A stretch of DNA of 64,000 bases from Marinobacterium rhizophilum (GTDB lineage Bacteria; Pseudomonadota; Gammaproteobacteria; Pseudomonadales; Balneatricaceae): positions 3,410,001 to 3,474,000 of the forward strand of contig NZ_CP073347.1 in the NCBI RefSeq assembly GCF_024397915.1. The letters run 5' to 3'. Each line of letters begins with the position of its first letter. The stretch's first letter is position 1. The notes below the pieces were generated by a model. The model ran no database searches and had not been told where the DNA came from. It was given only the letters and a program-made list of their open reading frames with translations. Of this stretch, positions 35,402 through 44,812 are shown in pieces. The position numbers and the translations under genes are program-made.

Positions 35402-35476
35402 ATGTCGAGCATTGCAGTCATCCATTACAGCCTGTACGCGATGCAGCCCATCAGCCTTCCCCGGGGGAGCCACTAA
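35402..35476 (+). CDS. 24-codon mini-ORF resembling the hisH N-terminus
   Basis: It starts immediately after the hisB TAA, with AGGGAAG about 9 bp upstream, and stops at TAATG, sharing one base with the hisH start. Its first residues MSSIAVIHY match HisH MAGSIAVIDY, and 14 bases (AGCATTGCAGTCAT) are identical to the hisH start region 78 bp downstream. After residue 9 the similarity ends. It could be a remnant of a partial duplication that now couples translation of hisB to hisH, or a non-functional leftover. Confidence 0.5.
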   Translation: MSSIAVIHYSLYAMQPISLPRGSH

Positions 35477-36126
35477 TGGCCGGTAGCATTGCAGTCATTG
35501 ACTACGGCATGGGCAATTTGCACTCCGTTGCCAAGGCGCTGGAATTCGTGCAGCCGGGTGTCGAGGTGCGGGTAACCGCCGATCCCGAGCAGGTGCGCAG
35601 TGCCGACCGGGTGCTGCTGCCCGGCGTGGGCGCGATTCGCGACTGCATGGCGGAAATCCGCCGCCTGGGCGTCGATCGCGAAGTGGCAGAAGCCATCGCC
35701 TCGGGCAAGCCCTTCCTGGGCATCTGTGTCGGCTACCAGGCCCTGATGCAGCATTCGCAGGAAAACGGCGGCGTCGACTGCCTCGGCCAGTTCGAGGGCG
35801 ATGTGCGCTTTTTCGGCAATGATCTGCGCGATGCGGCCGGCGAAAAGCTCAAGGTGCCCCACATGGGCTGGAACAGCGTCGAGCAGACCACAGACCACCC
35901 GCTCTGGGCCGAGATCGACAACGGCAGCCGCTTTTACTTCGTGCACAGTTACCACGTGCAGCTGGGCCAGCGCGCTCAGGTGGCCGCGACCTGCGAATAC
36001 GGCACAAGCTTCGATGTCGCCCTGCAGCACGAGAACGTGTTCGCCACCCAGTTCCATCCCGAAAAGAGCCAGAAGGCCGGGCTGCAGCTGCTGAAGAATT
36101 TCCTGAATTGGGACGGCACCCTGTAG
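35476..36126 (+). CDS. hisH: Imidazole glycerol phosphate synthase, glutaminase subunit
   Basis: A 216-residue class-I glutamine amidotransferase that supplies ammonia to HisF. The nucleophile Cys is in FLGICVGYQALM (about 77-88). The His-Glu pair is in ATQFHPEKSQ near the C-terminus. The ribosome site GGGGGAG lies 6 bp before the ATG. Confidence 0.97.
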   Translation: MAGSIAVIDYGMGNLHSVAKALEFVQPGVEVRVTADPEQVRSADRVLLPGVGAIRDCMAEIRRLGVDREVAEAIASGKPFLGICVGYQALMQHSQENGGVDCLGQFEGDVRFFGNDLRDAAGEKLKVPHMGWNSVEQTTDHPLWAEIDNGSRFYFVHSYHVQLGQRAQVAATCEYGTSFDVALQHENVFATQFHPEKSQKAGLQLLKNFLNWDGTL

Positions 36127-36203
36127 CCCACCCCACTCTGAACGGCGGTGATGGCCCCTGAAGCAGCGGTCATTGCCGGCATCAAACGATCAGCGAGACC
36201 ATT

Positions 36204-36941
36204 ATGCTTATTATTCCTGCGATTGATCTGAAAGACGGTAAATGCGTGCGCCTGCGTCAGGGCCGGATGGATGACTCCACCGTCTTCTCCGACAACCCGG
36301 TCGAAATGGCGGCCAAGTGGGTCGACGCCGGTTGCCGCAGGCTGCACCTGGTGGACCTGAACGGCGCCTTCGCCGGCACGCCGGTCAATGGCGAAATCGT
36401 CAGTGCCATCGCCAGGGCCTACCCGGACCTGCCGATCCAGATCGGTGGCGGCATTCGCAGCGCCGAAACCATCGAAGCCTACCTGGCAGCCGGCGTCGAC
36501 TACGTCATCATCGGCACCAAGGCGGTGAAGGAACCCGAGTTCGTGACCGAGATGTGCAAGCGCTTCCCGGGCCACATCATCGTTGGCATCGACGCCCAGG
36601 ACGGCCTGGTGGCCACCGACGGCTGGGCCGAAGTGTCCAGCGTGCGGGCGATTGATCTGGCCAGGCGCTTTCGTGACGACGGCGTGTCGTCCATCGTTTA
36701 CACCGATATCAGCCGCGACGGCATGATGCAGGGCGTCAATGTCGAGGCCACGGCGGAACTGGCGCGCGAGTGCGGCATTCCGGTGATCGCCTCCGGTGGC
36801 GTCACCGATATCAACGATATCCATGCACTGGCCGCCGTGGCGGACCAGGGCATTCTAGGGGCCATCACGGGGCGCGCCATCTACGAAGGCACCCTGGATG
36901 TCGCCCAGGCCCAGCAGCTCTGCGACCAACTCGGCAACTGA
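36204..36941 (+). CDS. hisA: Phosphoribosylformimino-5-aminoimidazole carboxamide ribotide isomerase
   Basis: A 245-residue (beta/alpha)8 barrel isomerase. The catalytic Asp8 is in IPAIDLKDGKCVRLRQG and the second Asp (about 130) in VGIDAQDG; IQIGGGIRS and VIASGGVTD form the phosphate sites. It lies 77 bp after hisH and 13 bp before hisF. Confidence 0.97.
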   Translation: MLIIPAIDLKDGKCVRLRQGRMDDSTVFSDNPVEMAAKWVDAGCRRLHLVDLNGAFAGTPVNGEIVSAIARAYPDLPIQIGGGIRSAETIEAYLAAGVDYVIIGTKAVKEPEFVTEMCKRFPGHIIVGIDAQDGLVATDGWAEVSSVRAIDLARRFRDDGVSSIVYTDISRDGMMQGVNVEATAELARECGIPVIASGGVTDINDIHALAAVADQGILGAITGRAIYEGTLDVAQAQQLCDQLGN

Positions 36942-36954
36942 AGGAAGTACCGCC

Positions 36955-37728
36955 ATGGCACTGGCCAAACGTATCATTCCCTGCCTTGATGTCGAAAACG
37001 GCCGGGTCGTAAAAGGCGTGCAGTTTCTCGATATCCGCGATGCCGGCGATCCGGTCGAGATTGCCCGCAAGTATGACGAGCAGGGCGCCGACGAGATCAC
37101 CTTCCTGGATATCACCGCCAGCCACGAGGGCCGCGACACCATGGTTCAGACCGTGGAAAAAATGGCGTCCCAGGTGTTTATCCCGCTCACCGTCGGCGGT
37201 GGCATCCGCACCTGCGACGACATTCGCCGCATGCTCAACGCCGGTGCCGACAAGGTGTCGATCAATACCGCCGCGGTATTCAACCCCGAGTTTGTGCGTG
37301 AAGCCGCGCAGCGCTTCGGCTCCCAGTGTATTGTCGTTGCCATTGATGCCAAGAAGGTGTCATTGCAGGGCGAAGCGGATCGCTGGGAGATTTTCACCCA
37401 CGGCGGGCGCAAGCCCACCGGGCTCGATGCCGTGGAATGGTCACGCAAGATGGTGGAGTACGGCGCCGGTGAAATCCTGCTGACGTCCATGGATCGCGAC
37501 GGCACCAAGAACGGCTTCGACCTGGGTGTAACCCGGGCCATTTCCGAAGCGGTGCATGTGCCCGTGATCGCCTCCGGCGGAGTCGGCAACCTGGACCACC
37601 TGGTGGCAGGCTGCATCGAAGGCAAGGCCGATGCGGTGCTGGCGGCATCCATCTTCCACTTCAATGAATACAGCATTCCCCAGGCCAAGGCCTACATGCG
37701 CGAACGCGGTATCGAAGTGCGACTCTGA
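36955..37728 (+). CDS. hisF: Imidazole glycerol phosphate synthase, cyclase subunit
   Basis: A 257-residue barrel enzyme that, with HisH, forms imidazole glycerol phosphate and AICAR. The catalytic Asp residues are in IPCLDVENGRVVKG (D11) and LTSMDRDGTKNG (about 131). Phosphate sites include VGGGIRT and IASGGVGN. The start at ATG 36955 follows GGAAG; the longer frame overlaps hisA. It is the last gene of the operon before a strong hairpin. Confidence 0.97.
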   Translation: MALAKRIIPCLDVENGRVVKGVQFLDIRDAGDPVEIARKYDEQGADEITFLDITASHEGRDTMVQTVEKMASQVFIPLTVGGGIRTCDDIRRMLNAGADKVSINTAAVFNPEFVREAAQRFGSQCIVVAIDAKKVSLQGEADRWEIFTHGGRKPTGLDAVEWSRKMVEYGAGEILLTSMDRDGTKNGFDLGVTRAISEAVHVPVIASGGVGNLDHLVAGCIEGKADAVLAASIFHFNEYSIPQAKAYMRERGIEVRL

Positions 37729-37738
37729 AAACAACTCT

Positions 37739-37772
37739 GCTGTGAGTGGCACCGCCCGGTGCCACTCACAGC
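37739..37772 (+). terminator. Perfect hairpin after the his operon
   Basis: A 16-bp perfect inverted repeat (GCTGTGAGTGGCACCG and its complement) with only two central bases, 10 bp after the hisF stop. There is no T-run, so it is more likely an mRNA 3'-end protector than a classical terminator. A heptad array begins directly behind it. Confidence 0.7.
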
Positions 37773-37871
<99 letters not shown>

Positions 37872-37898
37872 GCTCGCAGCCTGCCGGGCTTAAGGCTG

Positions 37899-40043
37899 CT
37901 AGCCAACCTCGATTTCCCCCAGACGCTCCAGCAGTTTTTCCAGCGCCATCGGCCGCCCCAGCAGGTAGCCCTGGGCATGGGTCGCCTTCATTTCCCGCAG
38001 CGACTGCAGCTGATACTCGGTCTCGACACCCTCGGCAATGGACTGAATGCCCAGCGACTTGGACAGCGCCAGTATCGCCTCCACCACCGGGCAGTAGCTG
38101 CCGGGCAGCTGCTTGTTGATAAAGCTGCGATCGATTTTCAGGCCGTCAATCGGCAGCGTGGTCAGGTAGCTCAACGACGAGTAGCCGGTACCAAAATCAT
38201 CGATCAGCACGCGAAGGCCCGCATGCTGCCAGTGGCGCAGGGTCTCGGCGCACTTCTCGACGTTGCGCATCATGGTGGTTTCGGTGATCTCGATACGCAG
38301 GTTCTGCGGCGGCACCTTCTCGCGCAGCAGGATTTCGAGGATGCCATCGCGCAGCCGGTCGGACTGCAGCGCAACACCGGACACATTCAGCGACAGCTTG
38401 AAATCCGGCGCCTGCGGCAGAATCTGCTGACGCAGTGCGCGGCAGCTGCACCGCATGACCCAGAGGGTGAGCGCCTCGATACGGTCGGAATCTTCGACGA
38501 TGGGAATAAAGCGCCCCGGCGGTATCAGTCCGTGCTGTGGATGGTTCCAGCGCACCAGGGCTTCGCCACCACTGACCTGGTTGGTCTGCAGGTCGATAAT
38601 CGGCTGGTACTCCAGAAACAGCTGTGACTCGGCAATCGCCTGATCGATACCCTGCAGCACCATCAGGTGATCCTGCAGCTGGTCCTTCATGTCCTGGCGA
38701 AAGAAACAGTACTGGTGCCGCCCGGCATGCTTGGCTGCATACATCGCAATATCGGCGTGACGCATCATGTCCTGTGCCGTGCCGCCATCCTCGGGGTAAA
38801 GGGTGATGCCGATGCTTGCCGAGACACTGAAACGCTGTCCTGCCAGGCTCACGGGCTCCACGAAGACCTCGCTGACACGCCGGGCCAGGCTGTCAGTACA
38901 GGCGGCATCAGTGAGTGGGAACACCAGGGTAAACTCATCCCCACCCAGACGGGCGATCAGGGGCTTGATCGATCCCACCAGGCCATCGAGCGCGGCGTCG
39001 ACCACCAGTTTCTCCAGGCGGGCCGCCACCACTTTCAGTACCTGATCGCCGACATCGTGCCCGGCACCGTCATTGACCTGCTTGAAATGGTCCAGGTCAA
39101 TAAACATCATCGCCAGGGATTCACCGCTGCCCTGCGCACCGAGCAGCATCTGCTCGAGTTCCTGCTGCAACAGGCGCCGATTGGCCAGCCCGGTGAGGGG
39201 GTCATGGTAGGCCAGCCGCGACACCTCACCATGACTGCTCTGTACCCGCAGGCGCATCTGCTCCAGCGCCTCGGCCAGCTCCCCAACCTCATCGTCACGC
39301 TCCAGGCTGAAACTGGCGCTGTCATCATGGGCGCGAAAACGGCGACTGCGCGCTGCCAGCTCCTGCAATGGCCGGGTCAGGCACCGGCTGACGGCCACCG
39401 ACAGCGCCAGGGTCAGCAGTACCAGCACCACGAAACCCAGCAGCAGGACCAGCTTGACCTCCTGCCGCAGCCCGACAAGAGTGTTGGCGAGCTGGTCGGA
39501 CATGCTGTCGATATCCGCCTGGGCCGCCCGGTAGGACATCGAAAACCGCACAGCAGCCAGGGTGGTTTTGCCCGATACGATGGGGTGGACGACATGCAGA
39601 TACTCGCCGAGCGGGCGGGCACCGGGACGAAAGTGGTTTCCCAGGCCCGCCGGCACCTGGCCGTTCAGCAGCTCGTCATAGGCCCGCAGTTCGGCGCTGC
39701 CGTCATGCAGAATCCGCCGTTTGTCGTCATAGATATAGATATAGCCGATCTCGGTTCTCTGCTTGAGCTGCGCCAGGATATCCTGGATTTCACTGAAATC
39801 GCGCCGGTACACCGGGCCGACCAGGCTGTTGGCCAGGGTTTCCCCCAGCAACAGGGCATCGCGGCTGACCTGGCGCACGATACTGGTCTCGATCGCATCC
39901 TGCCCGGCGACATTGATACGGCTGTAGACCCCCTGCAGGACATAGAGTGAAAACACCAGCAGCGCAGTGCTGACACCAAAGGTTATCAGCACCAGAATGG
40001 CGCCGTAACGGGTGGCGATGGATCGCCGCAACAGGGCTACCAT
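37899..40043 (-). CDS. Membrane sensor with HAMP, GGDEF and EAL domains
   Basis: A 714-residue cyclic di-GMP enzyme. Transmembrane helices at about 14-36 and 197-219 enclose a periplasmic sensor of about 160 residues. HAMP is at about 220-270, GGDEF at about 275-445 with an intact LGGDEF (366-371) but no RxxD inhibitory site, and EAL at about 465-705 with EALVRW (494-499) and the metal motifs ETTMM and IDDFGTGYSSL. Both activities are possible; in such tandem proteins one often dominates. It overlaps the preceding binding-protein gene by 7 bp, suggesting that the latter feeds the signal. Confidence 0.92.
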   Translation of the reverse strand: MVALLRRSIATRYGAILVLITFGVSTALLVFSLYVLQGVYSRINVAGQDAIETSIVRQVSRDALLLGETLANSLVGPVYRRDFSEIQDILAQLKQRTEIGYIYIYDDKRRILHDGSAELRAYDELLNGQVPAGLGNHFRPGARPLGEYLHVVHPIVSGKTTLAAVRFSMSYRAAQADIDSMSDQLANTLVGLRQEVKLVLLLGFVVLVLLTLALSVAVSRCLTRPLQELAARSRRFRAHDDSASFSLERDDEVGELAEALEQMRLRVQSSHGEVSRLAYHDPLTGLANRRLLQQELEQMLLGAQGSGESLAMMFIDLDHFKQVNDGAGHDVGDQVLKVVAARLEKLVVDAALDGLVGSIKPLIARLGGDEFTLVFPLTDAACTDSLARRVSEVFVEPVSLAGQRFSVSASIGITLYPEDGGTAQDMMRHADIAMYAAKHAGRHQYCFFRQDMKDQLQDHLMVLQGIDQAIAESQLFLEYQPIIDLQTNQVSGGEALVRWNHPQHGLIPPGRFIPIVEDSDRIEALTLWVMRCSCRALRQQILPQAPDFKLSLNVSGVALQSDRLRDGILEILLREKVPPQNLRIEITETTMMRNVEKCAETLRHWQHAGLRVLIDDFGTGYSSLSYLTTLPIDGLKIDRSFINKQLPGSYCPVVEAILALSKSLGIQSIAEGVETEYQLQSLREMKATHAQGYLLGRPMALEKLLERLGEIEVG

Positions 40044-40927
40044 GTGCGGCTACTTTCGTAGATGTCATTCAGCAATTGCATGTCATCCGGCAATATCGGT
40101 TCAAAGCCTGTCGTCTGCTCGTAGCGCGCCAGCAGCTCAGCGGATGTCTCGGGGGTCATGCTCAGCAACAGGTGTCTCAGCGCTGTAGCCAACGCCGGCT
40201 CGAGCCCGGCGGACACCAGTTCAAGCGCCCGAGGATAGGAGGCCGAGCGATAAATAATGCGCAAATCCGAGCGTAACCCCGGTGGCACCCTGGTCGGATT
40301 ATCCCAGTCATTATTATTCAGCGCGCCGGCCGCGGACAGTGACTTGTGTACCCAGAGGGCATTATTTTCTTCGGTGCGGCTGAAAATATAGCTGACAAGG
40401 CCCGGTTCGGCCGACTGTTGCAGGCTTTCCATGGGCCGCAGCTGAAGGCCCTGCTGTTCCAGCAGCATACGGGGCAGGTAGTAGCTGCTGAAGGAGTCCG
40501 CATCTTCAAAGGCAATCGTCTGGCCGGCCAGGTCATTCAGGCCGTGAACCGGCGAGTCCGCCCGGGTATAGATAATGCCCTGATAGTCCCGCTGTCCCCG
40601 TTTCCACTTGCGCAACAGCGGTCGGGCGCCTGCCTCGTGTACCAGGCGCGCGGCGGTATAAGCGGTTTCCGTTACCCAGTCCACCTCACCGCGGCGCATC
40701 GCCGCCACCAACTCCCCGGACTCCAGATAGAGCCGCACGTCGCCGCCGCTGACGCCAAGGCTTGAGAGCTGCGCCGCGGCGTGTTCCACCATGGGCCGCA
40801 ATTGCTCGTAATCCTTGTCCGGACGCTCACTGACCTGGCCCAGCACCAGCACACGAGACTGCGCCGGGAGGCTGAGCAACAGCCCCAGCAGTAACGGAAT
40901 AATTCGTGACAGCATCTTGTTTTTCAT
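40037..40927 (-). CDS. PhnD-like periplasmic binding protein (signal partner of the GGDEF-EAL protein)
   Basis: A 296-residue exported protein of the phosphate/phosphite/phosphonate binding (PhnD) family. The signal peptide is about 1-24. The mature protein has VDWVTETAYTAARLVHEAGARPLLR (ligand-loop region) and DLAGQTIAFEDADSFSSYYLPRMLLEQQG (typical PhnD hinge). The start at ATG 40927 is placed by the signal peptide. No ABC permease or ATPase is adjacent; it overlaps a cyclic di-GMP gene instead, so sensing rather than uptake is inferred. Confidence 0.82.
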   Translation of the reverse strand: MKNKMLSRIIPLLLGLLLSLPAQSRVLVLGQVSERPDKDYEQLRPMVEHAAAQLSSLGVSGGDVRLYLESGELVAAMRRGEVDWVTETAYTAARLVHEAGARPLLRKWKRGQRDYQGIIYTRADSPVHGLNDLAGQTIAFEDADSFSSYYLPRMLLEQQGLQLRPMESLQQSAEPGLVSYIFSRTEENNALWVHKSLSAAGALNNNDWDNPTRVPPGLRSDLRIIYRSASYPRALELVSAGLEPALATALRHLLLSMTPETSAELLARYEQTTGFEPILPDDMQLLNDIYESSRTW

Positions 40928-41224
40928 ATCATTGTCTGGCCATTGCACCAAAGTACTTGAATACATTGGGAAATAAAAGGTACCCGTGCGGCTTCCGGCC
41001 GATTGTGGCGACACCATTGCCGCACGACAGTGCCGGCCTCTGCTGCCTTGCAGCCGATGCCTGCGCAGTAACAGTGGCCCGCGTGCGGTTCCCGCCAACC
41101 GGCGCTCGGCGTATCATTGAAGCCATTCCATGCCGGCCTCAGGATATCGCCTCGGTGCGCACCGGTTGCACGGCTGTCATACAAACCCTGTTTAATGAAC
41201 GATCTAACGAGAGGTGGTTACCCC
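40928..41224. other. Divergent promoter region between the PhnD-like gene and hemB
   Basis: About 300 bp with no supported gene or clear promoter hexamers. A possible leader lies before hemB. I see no riboswitch or terminator. Confidence 0.4.
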
Positions 41225-42235
41225 GTGGCATTCAACGACAGCCAGCGCATTTATCCGCAAACCCGCCTGCGACGCATGCGCGCTGACAGTTTTTCCCGGA
41301 ACCTGATGCGTGAAAATCAGCTCACACCCAGCGACCTGATCTACCCGGTATTTGTGATTGAAGGCAAGGACCAGACCGAATCCATCGCCTCCATGCCCGG
41401 CATCGAACGCATGACCATCGACCGCCTGGTCAAGGATGCCCGGGAGGTGCAGGCGCTGGGCATTCCCGCCATGGCGCTGTTCCCCGTCACCCCTGCCGAT
41501 GCCAAGTCGGAACGGGCGGAAGAAGCCTGGAACCCGGATGGCCTGGCCCAGCGTGCGGTGCGCGCCATCAAGGATGCCTGCCCGGACCTGGGTGTCATCA
41601 CCGATGTGGCACTGGACCCCTTCACCACCCACGGCCAGGACGGCATCATCGATGCCCAGGGCTATGTACAGAACGACATCACCGTTGAAGCCCTGGTGCG
41701 CCAGGCCCTGTCCCACGCAGCCGCCGGCGCCGACGTGGTCGCACCGAGCGACATGATGGACGGCCGTATCGGCGCCATTCGCGACATCCTGGAAGCCGAG
41801 AGTCACACAAACACCCGCATCATGGCCTACTCCGCCAAGTATGCGAGTGCCTACTACGGCCCTTTCCGCGATGCCGTGGGCTCGGCAGGCAACCTGGGCA
41901 AGAGCAACAAGTCCAGCTACCAGATGGACCCTGCCAACAGCAACGAAGCCCTGCACGAAGTCGCCCTGGACCTGGCCGAGGGCGCCGACATGGTGATGGT
42001 CAAGCCCGGCATGCCGTACCTCGATATCGTGCGCAGGGTCAAAGACGAATTCCAGGTACCGACCTTCGTGTATCAGGTGAGCGGCGAGTACGCCATGCAC
42101 ATGGCGGCATTTCAGAACGGCTGGCTCGATGAGCGCAGCGTAATGCTGGAATCCCTGCTGGCGTTCAAGCGGGCCGGTGCCGATGGCGTGCTGAGCTACT
42201 TCGCCAAGCGCGCCGCCCGGGCACTTAACGAATAA
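41225..42235 (+). CDS. hemB: Delta-aminolevulinic acid dehydratase (porphobilinogen synthase)
   Basis: A 336-residue enzyme that condenses two 5-aminolevulinate molecules in haem synthesis. The catalytic lysines are in MAYSAKYASAYYGPFRDA and MVMVKPGMPYLD. The zinc-ligand cysteines of other HemB proteins are replaced (ITDVALDPFTTHGQDG), the Mg-dependent type seen in Pseudomonas. The start is GTG 41225 behind GAGAGGTGG; this gives the family length, whereas upstream ATGs (41117, 41195) lack a ribosome site. Confidence 0.96.
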   Translation: MAFNDSQRIYPQTRLRRMRADSFSRNLMRENQLTPSDLIYPVFVIEGKDQTESIASMPGIERMTIDRLVKDAREVQALGIPAMALFPVTPADAKSERAEEAWNPDGLAQRAVRAIKDACPDLGVITDVALDPFTTHGQDGIIDAQGYVQNDITVEALVRQALSHAAAGADVVAPSDMMDGRIGAIRDILEAESHTNTRIMAYSAKYASAYYGPFRDAVGSAGNLGKSNKSSYQMDPANSNEALHEVALDLAEGADMVMVKPGMPYLDIVRRVKDEFQVPTFVYQVSGEYAMHMAAFQNGWLDERSVMLESLLAFKRAGADGVLSYFAKRAARALNE

Positions 42236-42295
42236 CAGCGGCCTTTGCCGGCGTATCGCCGGGGCACAGGCCTGCGACTATGAGGAGCACAGGGA

Positions 42296-44500
42296 ATGAA
42301 CACTCAGATGGAAGCGACTGCCGATGCAGCCGCTGCGCCGGTACTCGATCAGGCCGAAATTGAAGCGGCCGAGGCGGCGCTGGCTCTGCTCGAAAGCCGC
42401 GAGAGTCTCGCCATTACCGAACCGGTGGAACAGACGCCGCTGGACCTGAAGGCACCGGAGCTTTATATCAACCAGGAGCTCAGCCACCTGCAGTTCAACG
42501 TGCGCGTGCTGGAACAGTCGCTGGACCCGAGCTATCCACTGCTCGAGCGGCTGATGTTCCTGCTGATTTTCTCCAGCAACCTGGACGAGTTCTTCGAGAT
42601 ACGGGTTGCCGAGCAGCTGCGCCAGCTCAAGTACGGCCGTGAAGCCGTGGGCCCCGATGCCATGCACCCGCAGAAGATGCTCGAGCGCATCAGCGAGATC
42701 TGCGAGATCAACGTGACGCGCCAGTACAAGATCCTCAACGAGACCATTTTTCCCGAGATGGCCCAGCAGGGCATCCGTTTCGTGCGCCGCGGCGACTGGA
42801 ACAAGGCACAGCGGGCCTGGGTCAAGGAATGGTTCGAACAGAACGTGGTGCCGGTGATCAGCCCCATCGGGCTCGACCCCTCCCATCCCTTCCCGCGCCT
42901 GGTCAACAAGAGCCTCAACTTCATTGTTCAGCTCGACGGCAAGGATGCCTTTGGCCGTGAAACCGGCCTGGCCATTATCCCGGCGCCGCGTTCCCTGCCA
43001 CGCCTGGTACGCCTGCCGGACGAGCTGTGCGAGGGCGGCGACAACCTGATTTTCCTGTCGTCGATGATTCACGAGTTCGCCGAAGACCTGTTCCCGGGCA
43101 TGAAGATCGAGGGCTGCTATCAGTTTCGCATCACCCGCAACGCGGATTTGACCTTCGACTTCGAGGAAATCGAGGACCTGGCCCGCACCCTCAAGGGGGA
43201 GCTGCACTCGCGCAAATACGGCGATGCGGTGCGGCTCGAAATCGACAACCGCACACCAGAGCAATATATCCACTTTCTGCAGCAGGAATTTACCATCAGC
43301 GACAGCCAGGTCTACCGCGTCGATGGGCCGGTCAACCTGACCCGCCTGATGGCGGTGCGCGACCTGGTGGAACGTGCGGACCTGCGCTGGAAGCCCTTTT
43401 CCCCCGGCATACCCAACAAGCTCAAGGACGAGAAAACCGTGTTCGAGAGCCTGAGCGCCAGTGAGCAGCTGCTGCTGCATCCCTGGCAGTCCTTCTCGCC
43501 GGTGGTGGACCTGCTGCGCCAGGCCGCCAAGGACCCCAAGGTACTGGCCATCAAGCAGACGCTGTACCGCACGGGCGTCAAGTCCGACATCGTCAACGCC
43601 CTGGTGGAGGCGGCCCGCAACGGCAAGGAAGTCACGGTGGTGATCGAGCTGCGCGCGCGCTTCGACGAGGAGAGCAACCTCAACCTGGCCAGCCGCCTGC
43701 AGGAAGCGGGCTGCCTGGTGGTGTACGGAGTGGTGGGATACAAGTGCCATGCCAAGCTGATGCTGATTGTGCGCCAGGAAGGCACCCGGCTGGTGCGCTA
43801 CTGCCACCTGGGTACCGGCAATTACCATTCCGGCACCGCGCGCCTCTATACCGACTACAGCTTCATGACCGCCGACCAGGAGATGGGCGAGGACGTTCAC
43901 AAGGTCTTCCAGCAGCTCACCGGCATGGGCAAGATACAACGCCTGAAAAAGCTCTATAACGCGCCCTTCACGCTGCACGCCAAGATGCTGGAAATGATCC
44001 AGCGCGAAGCCAAGAATGCCCGTGCCGGCAAACCCGCGCGCATTATCGTCAAGGTCAACGGCCTGACCGAACCCAGGTTGATCCGCAGCCTGTACGAAGC
44101 CTCCCAGGCCGGCGTTCAGGTCGACCTGATCATCCGCGGCACCTGCCGGCTGCGCCCGGGCATCGAGGGCATTTCCGACAACATCCGCGTTGTCTCCATT
44201 GTCGGGCGCTTCCTGGAGCATACCCGGGTGTACTACTTCGAGAATGCCGACCACAAGCCTGACGTCTTCTGTGCCAGTGCCGACTGGATGGAACGCAACA
44301 TGCTGCACCGGGTCGAGACCGGCTTCCAGCTCTCGGGCAAGCATGCCGAGCGTATCAAGCGCGAGCTCGACTACTACCTGCGCGACAACACCCACAGCTG
44401 GGTCCTGGCGTCGGATGGCAGCTATACGCTCAGCCAGCCGGCCGAAGACGAAGAGCCCTTCAGCGCCCAGCAGCAACTGCTGAACGACTACGCCAGCTAG
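42296..44500 (+). CDS. ppk: Polyphosphate kinase 1
   Basis: A 734-residue enzyme that builds polyphosphate from ATP. The N-terminal domain starts at about 55 (LYINQELSHLQFNVRVLEQ). The autophosphorylation His is in RYCHLGTGNYHSGTARLYTDYS (about 500-521), with a second conserved His in DVFCASADWMERNMLHRVE. The first 45 residues are an Ala/Glu-rich extension without known function. The ribosome site GAGGAG is 11 bp upstream. It follows hemB by 60 bp. Confidence 0.96.
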   Translation: MNTQMEATADAAAAPVLDQAEIEAAEAALALLESRESLAITEPVEQTPLDLKAPELYINQELSHLQFNVRVLEQSLDPSYPLLERLMFLLIFSSNLDEFFEIRVAEQLRQLKYGREAVGPDAMHPQKMLERISEICEINVTRQYKILNETIFPEMAQQGIRFVRRGDWNKAQRAWVKEWFEQNVVPVISPIGLDPSHPFPRLVNKSLNFIVQLDGKDAFGRETGLAIIPAPRSLPRLVRLPDELCEGGDNLIFLSSMIHEFAEDLFPGMKIEGCYQFRITRNADLTFDFEEIEDLARTLKGELHSRKYGDAVRLEIDNRTPEQYIHFLQQEFTISDSQVYRVDGPVNLTRLMAVRDLVERADLRWKPFSPGIPNKLKDEKTVFESLSASEQLLLHPWQSFSPVVDLLRQAAKDPKVLAIKQTLYRTGVKSDIVNALVEAARNGKEVTVVIELRARFDEESNLNLASRLQEAGCLVVYGVVGYKCHAKLMLIVRQEGTRLVRYCHLGTGNYHSGTARLYTDYSFMTADQEMGEDVHKVFQQLTGMGKIQRLKKLYNAPFTLHAKMLEMIQREAKNARAGKPARIIVKVNGLTEPRLIRSLYEASQAGVQVDLIIRGTCRLRPGIEGISDNIRVVSIVGRFLEHTRVYYFENADHKPDVFCASADWMERNMLHRVETGFQLSGKHAERIKRELDYYLRDNTHSWVLASDGSYTLSQPAEDEEPFSAQQQLLNDYAS

Positions 44501-44812
44501 CGCCTGCCCGCCTACTCGCCGCGCCGCCGGATTCGTCCGGGCGGCGCCCCACAGCGCGCCTGCCTCCCGCGCCGGCGCTGCCTGCAAAGGCCGCCACTGC
44601 GATATTTCCTGTTCGACTGGTCAGTTATTTACCGTCACTGCCGCTGTTAAATTTGCCTTTTGCCGATATTTGCGGACAATAGCGCCCCTTTCCTGCTCGC
44701 AACAAGTCGGGCATCATGCGTGTTGTGTGCGCAAGCGGACACATCACCGGGGTGGTCACACAGAGATCCTGTCTGCACCCACCATCAATCAGGCGATAAC
44801 GGAATCTACCAG
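44501..44812. other. Intergenic region with a GC-rich hairpin after ppk
   Basis: GCGCCGCCGGA/TCCGGGCGGCGC with a TTCG loop lies at 44521-44547 and is a likely 3'-end structure of ppk. The remaining 260 bp presumably hold the promoter of the ABC operon; I cannot assign hexamers. Confidence 0.5.

Noticed and set aside
42278..44587. A 769-codon minus-strand frame opposite ppk
   Set aside because: An antisense shadow: composition is typical of complementary GC-rich frames, and the plus strand encodes a complete polyphosphate kinase.
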